A stretch of DNA of 55,716 bases from NCBI GenBank assembly GCA_026391295.1, contig JAPLDS010000025.1, forward strand, positions 1-55,716. The letters run 5' to 3'. This document shows, piece after piece, positions 1 to 8,400 of this stretch (its first letter is position 1; the number at the start of each line of letters is the position of its first letter). Below the pieces are notes generated by a model. That model worked only from the letters and a program-made list of their open reading frames with translations. It was not told where the DNA came from and searched no databases. The position numbers and the translations under genes are program-made. Origin of the DNA: Bacteroidia bacterium. GTDB taxonomy: Bacteria > Bacteroidota > Bacteroidia > Bacteroidales > Prolixibacteraceae.

Positions 1-1961
1 AAATCGCCTTCCTGTTTAATAATATTTAGGGTTTGTTTGGCTTTTGATATTTCCGTTTCAAGCCATTTTGCATCAATTTCTTTTTGAACTGTTTCAGGAA
101 TAACAACTTCTTCAGTAAAGTTCAAATAAGGGAAAAATGCAGAAATAGTTACTCTTTCCGATTTGTCAACTTTCAAAGTTAAATCTACATCGCTACCTTC
201 TGGTAAAAGTGATGGCAATTGTTCACCTGAAATTATAACATCGAAAACGTGTTCGTTATAAATTGCTCGTGAACCTTCTGAACCATAATCTCCTTGATAA
301 ACAGGAATTTTAATAAAGTCTGTTTTTGAGCCGGGGTTGATTTGCTTTTGAGTTTTTAATCCGTTTGCAATTCCAGTAGCTGGTGTAGTTTGGTTTTTTT
401 CAAGTCCTTTTATTGGTCGGAAAACAATTTTTCCACTTGCTTTACTCTTAATTTCAATACCAATATTGTAAGGCAAAGTTGCACTACCAACTTTTGAACC
501 TTGAATAATTGTAAAATCATTTGGTTCGCTTGGAATTAAGTCGCCTTGCTCATTGTAAACAAAAACATTAAAAGCATTTGCTTTGCCTTCGTTAAGTTTA
601 ACTTCAACCACTTCGCCTGATTCGTCTATTTGTACTTTCCCGCTTGACCAAGCCTTATCGGTTCTTACGACTTCTGCAAAGCATTTTTCAGGGATAGCAC
701 CTTTAGTTTTGTCTTTAAGTATTTTTATTGTAACAAACTCTTCATTTTCAACGGTTGTGGGTTCATAACCTAAACCAAGTTGAATTTTCGTTTTATCACG
801 TCCTTTTTCAATAATTTCGTCCGAAACATTTACGGTTGAAGCGTATAACGCTGCACCTTTTGCAACAACGGTCATTGGGTCGCAACTTGTATCAACCTTT
901 TCAGTAACCTGTTCCTTTAGCATTTTTCTCAATATGGGCGAATATGTTGGACCACCAACTAAAATTAATGCACCCAAATTGTTACCATTTAGATGGTTTC
1001 TTTTAAGTAATTCGTTACAAATAGTAATAGCTTTCTGGAAAATTGGGCTAACAGTTTTTCCCATTTCATTTTGAGAAATGGTAATATCTAATTCAAATTC
1101 ATTACCATCATCATCAGTTCCTGGTATGTCGCCTAAGTCAGATAAAATATTGTGAGTGTCTTTAAAGGATAATTGAATTTTAGCTTCTTCGGCATAGTGC
1201 TTCATTGCATCACGCAAAACTTCTCTTTTAACATCATCGTTTATAATGCTGTCGATTGAAAAGTTCTTTTGCAGATACGGGATAATTATTTCATCAACAA
1301 TAGCATAGTCAATATTTTTACCACCTAAATAATTGTCTCCTTCGGTATCAATTACTTTCATAATACCATCTTCAACCTTTAGCAATGCTGCATCAAATGT
1401 ACCACCGCCAAAGTCGAAAACCAACCAAAGACCGTCTTTGCTTGTTGAATCTAAGCCATAAGCCATTGACGCTGCAATAGGTTCTTGCAATAACTCGCAA
1501 TGCTCAAAACCTGCAAGTTTTGCGGCTCTTGAAGTTGCATCTTTTTGATTTATAGTAAATTTGGCAGGAACAGTAATAACAATTGACTTAATTTCTTCAT
1601 CGGTAATAAATGATTTCAATTTCTTTAAAACTTCTGCTGAAAGTTCTTCCGAAGTAAAGTTCTTGTTCATATTGGAACTGCTGTATGTTTTGTCAGTTCC
1701 CATTGTGCGTTTAAATTCAATGAAAGTATTTGAGCTTTCCGCTTTAAAATCTTTCATTGCTTTTAGCTTATCTGCTTTCAATGCGTTAACCGCAGCATCG
1801 CCCGCTAAAATTGATTGTTTTTTATTAAAACTGATACAAGAAGACATTGTATCTTTCAAGGTGTCCGTTTTTTTAATAATTGGTTCACCGTTTTCCATTC
1901 GTGCAATACCGGAATTTGTTGTTCCTAAATCAATTCCGTAGTCAATTTTTGTCCTTGCCAT
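1..1961 (-). CDS. Hsp70-family (DnaK-like) chaperone, 3' end outside window
   Basis: An open frame runs from ATG at 1961 to the window edge (653 codons, no stop). The N-terminus has the Hsp70 phosphate-1 motif YGIDLGTTNSG (residues 8-18). Phosphate-2 VFDFGGGTFD is at 181-190, and the adenosine motif LVGGPTYSPIL is near residue 335. A beta-rich segment near 545-620 resembles the substrate-binding domain, leaving about 150 extra residues between the ATPase domain and it; the protein is therefore larger than ordinary DnaK. The gene starts 22 bp after the GrpE-like gene. Sitting with J-like and GrpE-like genes, it is the ATPase of a self-contained chaperone set rather than the housekeeping DnaK. 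Its client is unknown. Confidence 0.9.
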   Translation of the reverse strand, partial: MARTKIDYGIDLGTTNSGIARMENGEPIIKKTDTLKDTMSSCISFNKKQSILAGDAAVNALKADKLKAMKDFKAESSNTFIEFKRTMGTDKTYSSSNMNKNFTSEELSAEVLKKLKSFITDEEIKSIVITVPAKFTINQKDATSRAAKLAGFEHCELLQEPIAASMAYGLDSTSKDGLWLVFDFGGGTFDAALLKVEDGIMKVIDTEGDNYLGGKNIDYAIVDEIIIPYLQKNFSIDSIINDDVKREVLRDAMKHYAEEAKIQLSFKDTHNILSDLGDIPGTDDDGNEFELDITISQNEMGKTVSPIFQKAITICNELLKRNHLNGNNLGALILVGGPTYSPILRKMLKEQVTEKVDTSCDPMTVVAKGAALYASTVNVSDEIIEKGRDKTKIQLGLGYEPTTVENEEFVTIKILKDKTKGAIPEKCFAEVVRTDKAWSSGKVQIDESGEVVEVKLNEGKANAFNVFVYNEQGDLIPSEPNDFTIIQGSKVGSATLPYNIGIEIKSKASGKIVFRPIKGLEKNQTTPATGIANGLKTQKQINPGSKTDFIKIPVYQGDYGSEGSRAIYNEHVFDVIISGEQLPSLLPEGSDVDLTLKVDKSERVTISAFFPYLNFTEEVVIPETVQKEIDAKWLETEISKAKQTLNIIKQEGD

Positions 1962-1983
1962 ATTCTTATTTTTTACATTTTTA

Positions 1984-2892
1984 CTATTCGCCAACGCTTA
2001 CTTCAACTTGTGCAGCCTGAATCATTACACCTTTAAAGTTAACTTGTGGTTTGATTATTCTTGTGATTACTTGTTCGCCTTGTTTTAAGTTTTCATCAGG
2101 GCGGAAATTTGCAGAAACTTTCATTCCTTGGTCATATGGTTGATTAAGCATATCAATCATTTCATACCCATTTGCTTTGAAATTATCTTGAATACGCTCC
2201 ACCGATGCCGAAAGCTGTTTCAATCCTTTGGTTTCAGAATCCATATTACTAAGGTTTTTATGAATACGAATAATTTCATCTGCTACTTTCAATGCCAATG
2301 AATGGTCAACTTCTTCTGCTTTAGCAGATGATGTTTGTCTTTCTGCATTCATCAACTGCATTTGAGTATCAAGCAATTTAATTAGTTGTCCGTCAAGTTT
2401 TATTTGCTCGTCTCTCAAGGTTTCAGAAGTCTTTTTTATTTGGTCTGATAAGCCAGTTTTCTCTTTACTCAATTGCTTTTTAAGCCAACCAAAAAGCAGA
2501 ACAGACAAAAGAGCAATGAATAAAACTGCAATAATCCAGTATAGCGTATTTTTGCCAACCTTTTCATTTAATGTTGAGAGGTCTGCACTTGCTTTTTCGC
2601 TTGTTTGTTGAATTTTAACACCTAAATTATCTGCGATTGTCTGCAAATTGTTATTTGTGTTTGCCAAATTATTTTTCAAAATATTGAGACTATCAGCGGT
2701 AGCTGATAGTTTTTTTTCAATTTGTTGAATGTTGGAATTTGCAGTGTTTAACTGTCCCGATAACTTGATATTTGCTCCTTCAAGTTTTTCGATACTAGTT
2801 TGTAATTGTTGTATTGTGTCGTTTTTAGCTTGTGCAAATGAAGCAATGCTAAAAATTCCAATAGCTGTTATAGTTAAAAGTAGTTTTCTCAT
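1984..2892 (-). CDS. Membrane-anchored coiled-coil protein with GrpE-like C-terminal domain
   Basis: The protein has 302 residues. An N-terminal signal-like segment (1-20, ending ASFAQA) is followed by a coiled coil (about 25-115) rich in Gln, Asn, Leu and Lys. One transmembrane helix (117-136, core WIIAVLFIALLSVLLFGWL) comes next, then a second coiled coil (about 140-190). The C-terminus (about 195-302) reads like a degenerate GrpE: an NGYEMIDMLNQPYDQG segment recalls GrpE's conserved G-x-x-FDP turn, and the ending IQAAQVEVSVG recalls the RPAxVxVS beta-strand. I infer a nucleotide-exchange factor for the adjacent Hsp70, tethered to the inner membrane with its N-terminal coiled coil outside. 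The start overlaps the previous gene's stop (ATGA). The GrpE assignment is by eye and needs profile or structure support. Confidence 0.7.
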   Translation of the reverse strand: MRKLLLTITAIGIFSIASFAQAKNDTIQQLQTSIEKLEGANIKLSGQLNTANSNIQQIEKKLSATADSLNILKNNLANTNNNLQTIADNLGVKIQQTSEKASADLSTLNEKVGKNTLYWIIAVLFIALLSVLLFGWLKKQLSKEKTGLSDQIKKTSETLRDEQIKLDGQLIKLLDTQMQLMNAERQTSSAKAEEVDHSLALKVADEIIRIHKNLSNMDSETKGLKQLSASVERIQDNFKANGYEMIDMLNQPYDQGMKVSANFRPDENLKQGEQVITRIIKPQVNFKGVMIQAAQVEVSVGE

Positions 2893-4610
2893 TTGATAAT
2901 TCGTATTAAGGTGTTTAAAACTGATTTTATTGATTGGTTTACAAGGTGTTTGTCTTTTAAAAGTTCAACAAGTTTTGGCGAATATTTGTAATAGATTCTG
3001 ATGAAACCACGACCAAATGCCGTTTTTGAAAGAGTGTTATCTCTAAATTTTCGTAATTCTATCACTTGTGGATGTTCATAACTACCATATGCCATAGTCG
3101 CAATGTAGCAACCTCCGCTACTGCTGCTTGAACTACTTTGTCTGTTTGCTACTTGGTTAAGCTGTGATTGAATATTTGAGATGGTTGTTTTATTTTGGTT
3201 AAATCTGTTACGAAGTTCATAAACCATATCCATACCCGACATAAGATTTATAACCTCTAAAGCAGATGAAATGGTAGTTGGAAGTGTAAATAGTTTTGTT
3301 CTGTCATATTGCAATCCGTTTTGTGCTTCATTCACAACAGAAATCAAAGCATTTAAAGCATTATTTACTACTGCACTACTTAGTTTTGAATAGAAATCAT
3401 CGGTAGAACCCAACGCAGTTTTAATGTTGATTAATTTTGGTTTGCAAGAAACAACAAGGTCTTTTGCATTAGAAATTGTGTCAGGTATGTTTTGGAAGCG
3501 TTGCAGTTTGCTTGCAACAAATTCAAGGTCTTCTTTTATTTTACTGTGTCTATTTCTTTCTTCACTATCATTTATCCACTCTTGAACATTTTCAATATTT
3601 TCATCTAAACGACTTTTTGTTTGTCCAGTTGGATTAATGGCTTTAGCCATTTTCATAACTTTCATTGCAGATTCTCCGGGGTCAAAATCATTATTCCCTT
3701 GAAGCTCATTAAAAAATTCAATAGCACATTGCAGAATTTCATTTGCCAATTTATTGGCAATCATTTGATATTGAACATTATTTGCACCCCAAACATTTTT
3801 GAGAAACACTAAATCCTCTTTTGTGTTTTTATACAATTCCTCGCCATACTCTTCGGCATCATTGGGGTTATCGTCTCTTTTTTGCTTGGTTTTTTCAATT
3901 TGATTCTCGATATTATTTATAGGTCGGTCGGTAAACTTTCCTGAAACATATTGTCGAATTTCATTAGGGAATGAATTAAAAGCACTGATTAATTGGCTTG
4001 ATTTTATTCCATTTGGTTTGTTTAGGTAAGGCTTAATGATTTGCATTACTTCATCTGCAAATTCTTTAAGAATTGTTTCTCGATTAATTGAAATGCCTTC
4101 ACCAATTACCGTTTTAATAAAACTGTCGCAAGCATCAGACATTATCAACTTACCCTTTAATTCAATAGATGCAGTAAACTTTTCGGGGTCAAATGAACCG
4201 TTATAAGTAACAATTCCAAGTTGTAGCGTCGAAAGGTTACTTATTGCAGCAAAATTTTTAACCGTTACTGTTGAATCTTTTAAAGTTTTCTCCCATATCT
4301 CGGTCGCTTTTTCAATATGACCATCTTTCAAATTGTTTAATGCAGCTTCATCAATATGTCCGCTGTTTAAAAACCAAAATAGAGCATAATGGACTTTATT
4401 TTTTGCTTGTTCTATTTTACTCGCTGCTTCTTGTACCTTTTCTGTGCTACGAACAACTTCTCCGAAAAACGGGAAGTCATAGTCAAACGCCTTAGTTTTT
4501 CCGACTTCTGCAAATCTCTTTATGGTTGCAATTTGCTTTTGCAGTTCCTTTTCGGTTGAGTTTCCAAAAAGTCCAAGCGTTCTGTAAGGATTATTTTTTA
4601 CTGCATTCAT
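2889..4610 (-). CDS. J-domain-like protein with CFI-box C-terminal domain
   Basis: The chosen start is ATG at 4610, giving MNAVKNNPYRTLGL; an in-frame TTG at 4625 would add five residues. The N-terminus NPYRTLGL followed by a helical region resembles the opening of J-domains, but no HPD tripeptide is visible. The next 80 residues (FDYDFPFFGE, ALFWFLN) match a DnaJ-like family I know beside Hsp70 genes. A long helical middle leads to a Ser-rich linker. The last ~75 residues begin GGCYIATMAYGSYEHP and continue LRKFRD and YYKYSP, the CFI-box C-terminal domain found on varied bacterial proteins. It heads the chaperone operon (J-like, GrpE-like, Hsp70), so it is probably the co-chaperone or client adaptor. 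The CFI-box function is unknown. Confidence 0.8.
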   Translation of the reverse strand: MNAVKNNPYRTLGLFGNSTEKELQKQIATIKRFAEVGKTKAFDYDFPFFGEVVRSTEKVQEAASKIEQAKNKVHYALFWFLNSGHIDEAALNNLKDGHIEKATEIWEKTLKDSTVTVKNFAAISNLSTLQLGIVTYNGSFDPEKFTASIELKGKLIMSDACDSFIKTVIGEGISINRETILKEFADEVMQIIKPYLNKPNGIKSSQLISAFNSFPNEIRQYVSGKFTDRPINNIENQIEKTKQKRDDNPNDAEEYGEELYKNTKEDLVFLKNVWGANNVQYQMIANKLANEILQCAIEFFNELQGNNDFDPGESAMKVMKMAKAINPTGQTKSRLDENIENVQEWINDSEERNRHSKIKEDLEFVASKLQRFQNIPDTISNAKDLVVSCKPKLINIKTALGSTDDFYSKLSSAVVNNALNALISVVNEAQNGLQYDRTKLFTLPTTISSALEVINLMSGMDMVYELRNRFNQNKTTISNIQSQLNQVANRQSSSSSSSGGCYIATMAYGSYEHPQVIELRKFRDNTLSKTAFGRGFIRIYYKYSPKLVELLKDKHLVNQSIKSVLNTLIRIIK

Positions 4611-4660
4611 ATCTGTTGAATTCAAAATGTTATTGTTCTTAATCGTGGGTAGGTAAAAAA

Positions 4661-4720
4661 TTGGCTCTTTTGGCTTTGCGAAGGGTCAGTTTGTGTGTCG
4701 GGCAAAGCCAAATGTGCCAA
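4661..4720. repeat. Near-perfect inverted repeat upstream of the chaperone operon
   Basis: Arms 4661-4679 and 4702-4720 are complementary at 17 of 19 positions, with a perfect inner 10 bp (TTGGCTTTGC / GCAAAGCCAA). The spacer is 22 nt. The repeat lies 51 bp upstream of the J-like start. As RNA it would form a strong hairpin in the leader of the chaperone operon; as DNA it could be an operator or a dispersed intergenic repeat. No T-tract follows on either strand, so it is not an obvious terminator. Confidence 0.65.
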
Positions 4721-4892
4721 TTGTGCGTAGGCAGAAAAACAAAAAAATGCGGGTGGGGCAAAAATTAAATCTTTCCGGGTCGGATAGTGTGTAGTCCTGT
4801 TACATTTTATGTCTGCCTGTATCGTCATTGTCATTATATTTATTCTTTCTAACGTCTGTTTATCAGGGTTGCAGTGTCTTTTTACCATTGCT

Positions 4893-5029
4893 TACAACGT
4901 GCCCGCGCTTGCTGTTCGGTGGCGGTTTTAACACACAAAACTTACCACGAAGCACTAATGTTTGCATACCTGCTTTCTTGTCCAACGAGCCACAAACCCG
5001 CCACTGACAGCAAACGCGTGTTATCGGTT
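4893..5029 (-). repeat. attC-like imperfect palindrome (cassette recombination site)
   Basis: The two ends are complementary over about 35 nt each. On the plus strand the left arm (4905-4929) reads CGCGCTTGCTGTTCGGTGGC then GGTTT, and the right arm (4994-5017) contains AAACCCGCCACTGACAGCAA. Pairing is interrupted by single mismatches and one extra base, like the extrahelical bases of attC sites. The outermost bases are AAC (4895-4897) and GTT (5020-5022), the invariant core of attC R boxes. The outer arm gttatcggtt (5020-5029) is the exact complement of aaccgataac at 9591-9600. The length fits the 57-141 bp attC range. The R boxes do not match RYYYAAC/GTTRRRY beyond the core, so this could instead be another class of folded intergenic repeat. 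Confidence 0.5.
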
Positions 5030-5048
5030 TGTTCCTTTTCTCGTCATG

Positions 5049-5417
5049 TTACTTTTTCAAAATTAATATTGTCGCAATAGTTCCAATTAGCACAAGACCA
5101 CACACTACGAATAAAAGTGTTTTCAACAGGTTTATTTCCTTGTCTTGTTTGTCTAAACGACTTGGGAAGTCAATAGTAGAAAGAGTACTTGTCAAAGTTT
5201 CTGTTGCTTTTATCAATTGCTTATGAGGGTCTAAAATTTTGCTTACATCTTCTGTAACACTTGTCAAATGTGTATTAAACGAAGTTTGTAATTGTGTTGC
5301 AGTTTTCACAGCTTGTTCAGCTACATTTTTTGATTGGGCAACATGCTCAACTGCGCTTTGCAGTTTAGATATTTCGCTATTCATTGATTTTAAATTGTCG
5401 TCTAATTCTTTAAACAT
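5049..5417 (-). CDS. Small coiled-coil protein with C-terminal membrane anchor
   Basis: The protein has 122 residues. Residues 1-98 are predicted by eye to be a long amphipathic coiled coil (KSMNSEISKLQSAVEHVAQ and similar heptads). A single hydrophobic helix (about 100-119, LLFVVCGLVLIGTIATILIL) and a KK tail follow, giving a tail-anchored topology with the coiled coil in the cytoplasm. I recognise no family. Its start overlaps the helicase stop by 8 bp, so the two are translationally coupled. It may place the helicase-nuclease at the membrane, paralleling the membrane-anchored GrpE-like protein of the next gene set. That role is inference. Confidence 0.75.
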   Translation of the reverse strand: MFKELDDNLKSMNSEISKLQSAVEHVAQSKNVAEQAVKTATQLQTSFNTHLTSVTEDVSKILDPHKQLIKATETLTSTLSTIDFPSRLDKQDKEINLLKTLLFVVCGLVLIGTIATILILKK

Positions 5418-8400
5418 ATTCTTTTAGTATTTTTTTATTAATTGTTACGAAGTGATTTAAAACTTGTTTTGACAAAACACTTTGAATGTTTTTATGATGA
5501 TTTGCTAATGAGTTTACATCTTTTTCTTTAATGCAATTCTCAACTTGATTGAGGATTTTGTCAAATTCTTCCAAAGGAAATCCATTATCAATAATGTATA
5601 TATCTTTTGTTCTGCTTAATAAAGCTGAATTATCAGTATTGTTTATCATTGTGGCTGAATAGTACTGAAGTAATGAAATTACAGGATTTTTATTATACGA
5701 TTCCAAACTCCTTCTTGCCGAATTTTCAAGCTGTCTTAATTGGTCATTATTTATTGCCTTATTGGAGAAATATTCAAATACTGAAAAATCTAACTTGCTA
5801 CCAAATTCTGTTACGTCTCTAATTTCATCAACAAATCTTGAATCAAAATAATCATTAACCGTTTGAAGGAACATTGCATTACCGATATTTTCAGCCTCTT
5901 GCTTTGATTTCCCTAAATTAGTGGCCTTAATTGTTTCTGAAATTGCTTTTTCAATTGTGTCAGTCATATTGTTTAGTGCAGTTTCTCGTTTGCTGAAAAC
6001 ATTATCATATGTAAAATCAATTAAAGTGTTGATGCTATTACGCAATGCTGTTCTTTCGCTTCCATTACGAGCATTCTGCATTAATGAAGTTACATAGTTT
6101 TCAGGGTAATATCTTCTAAAATGCGTATAAAGATTTTGATAAATTTCTTCGGCTGTTTGATTTTGACAAATTGCATTTATTGATTTCGCACCGTAATCAA
6201 TTGTATAATCTTTTACTACACCTAATATTGACAAACGGTAAATAATTTTGAACGTATCTTGTTCCTGCCTTACTTGTTTAAATAACACTTTTAAATCATT
6301 TGTTTGTTGTGCAGAAAAAGTTATTACATTACCATAAGTTCTTCTGTAATTTGTTTCAAGGTTTATTATAAAATCATTGTCACTTTGACAATAGTTTGTT
6401 GAGTTTTTGACCAAAGAATAGTCGAATAATGGATTAAAATATTGATTTAGATACTCTAAAACTTGTTGAACACCATTGTTTTCTAGGCCAATTGTAATTA
6501 CGTTTGTTTGATTAATTGGTATTTTGCTAATGATGAATTCTACGCCTTGCTTTTCAGGCGTAATATTTACATTTTGCAACCAGTCTATTAAACTTAAATT
6601 TTTTGGATTATTATTTTTAACAAATTTTGTTATTGTATTTAATAAATTTAAAGCTTCAATGTCGCTACACATATTATTTCCTTGTGTAGATATTTGCAAA
6701 TTTGAAATAAAAATAAATCCGTATTTTTGACCAAATTCAGCTCCGCTAATATAAATTCTAGTTGGGAATTCACTTGGCCAGGGTTTGCTTAATTTTATTT
6801 CCTTTCCTAAATTAGAAAAAACATCGTCTTGTGTTTGGTCTTTATTTGATGTATGAGGAAATGTAATTCGGTCTAAAAGTTCAACTGTAATGCTTTTTTC
6901 ATAATCGCCTCCTTTAAAAGAGTTAAATAAAAATGTGTCTTGAATATTTCGTGCTACCGAAACCATTTTGCCTTTTGAATTTGGCACTAATAAATTGTTA
7001 CAATGTAAAATATAACAAACTGCATTTTTTCTATCTCTTCCTGCTCGACCTGCTTCTTGATAAAAACCTTCTATTGAAATTGGATGGGTAATGTGTAAAG
7101 TAAAACGAATATTGGGCTTATCAATTCCCATTCCAAAAGCCTTAGTAGCAACTAGTAAAGTTATTTTGTTACTTTTAAAATCGTCTTGAACTTGCTCTAA
7201 TGAAGCACTATCTCCGCTTCCATAATATTCGCCAATTAAATGCGCAACATCAGGAAATTGTTGTCTTAAATAGGTTGCAATGTGTTGTACTCCGAAATTT
7301 CCCGTACCTGAATATGGGCAAAAGATAATTCCACAATTGGAATTATTTCCTTGATATTTAATGAAGTCAGAAAATGAGATTGCATTACATTCTCTCAAAT
7401 GAGGTTCAGAAATTAAATCATTTTGTAATATATTCAAAAGACCTTGTTTCTTTGCTTCAAAAACGGAATTGTAAATAGTCCAAAAATTGTTTCCTGCACC
7501 TATGTTAATTGCTGTAATGTTTTTAATTTTAAACTTTAATTCTTTTCTTTCTAACTTTTCGGGTCTGATAATATCGCTATTGTTTTGTAGACCTACTTCT
7601 CGTTGCACATCACTTAATACATCAAAAGAGGCGGTTCCTGTAAGTCCTAATGTGGGGATATTTTCGCCATTATGTCCTGAAAAACAAAATATCCTTGAAT
7701 TATCACCAAGCTTTAAATAAGCCGTTCTGAAATCGTGTCCCCATTCTGAAACACAATGAGCTTCATCTATTACGCAAAAAGCAAAATTTCTAGAATTGGC
7801 TCTTACACTTCCTATTTTAGTTCTGAAATCATTAATTACAAAGCGTTCAGGAGAAACAAAAGCAAATAAGCAATTACCATTTACAAATTTATTTGTGTTT
7901 GCTTCCTTTTCTTTGGCTGACAATGTTGAATTAATATATGTTGTAGCGTCAATGAAAACATTTTTAAGGTTTTCGTTTTGGTCTTTCATTAAAGCTTTAA
8001 TTGGGTCAACAACAATTATTAAACCTGCCTGCAGAAGTGATGCAACTTGATAAGTTAATGATTTACCAGCACCTGTAGGTAAAAGTGCAATTGGATTTCT
8101 TTTTTGTAACGCTTTTGATAATATTTCAATTTGTCCTTCTCTAAAACTTGTTTTTCTAAAAAAAGATTGCAAGAAAAAATTCAGGCTTTCAGTTCTATCA
8201 TCTTCTTTGTTTTCAGGTGCATTTTCGTATTTAATGAATTTATGAAAGTTGAAAGTTCGAGTATATTCTGTATGATGAATAGAACGAATTACAATCGTAT
8301 TTTGTACTAAACTTTGAGTTGGTCGATTTAGAAAAGTTGAATAATTTAGAATAGAAATATCTATAACTAAATCATAATTGCGAAAGTCAGAATTAGCATT

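Larger units (their letters stand above)
4611..5048. other. Noncoding spacer between the two gene sets of the island
   Basis: This 438-bp stretch holds the inverted repeat at 4661-4720 and the attC-like palindrome at 4893-5029. The remainder (4721-4892) is C/T-rich on the plus strand with no recognisable gene. The 88-codon minus-strand frame across 4622-4888 has no coding character. A promoter for the chaperone operon is expected between 4630 and 4890, but I cannot place it. Confidence 0.6.

Noticed and set aside
1561-1941. 126-codon plus-strand frame
   Set aside because: Antisense to the well-supported Hsp70 gene, which has conserved motifs through this region.
4622-4888. 88-codon minus-strand open frame upstream of the J-like gene
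   Set aside because: Composition is not protein-like. It covers the inverted repeat and runs up to the attC-like site, so it is noncoding leader sequence.
4874-5226. Overlapping short plus-strand frames
   Set aside because: They lie across the palindrome and antisense to the small coiled-coil gene. No ribosome-binding or family support.
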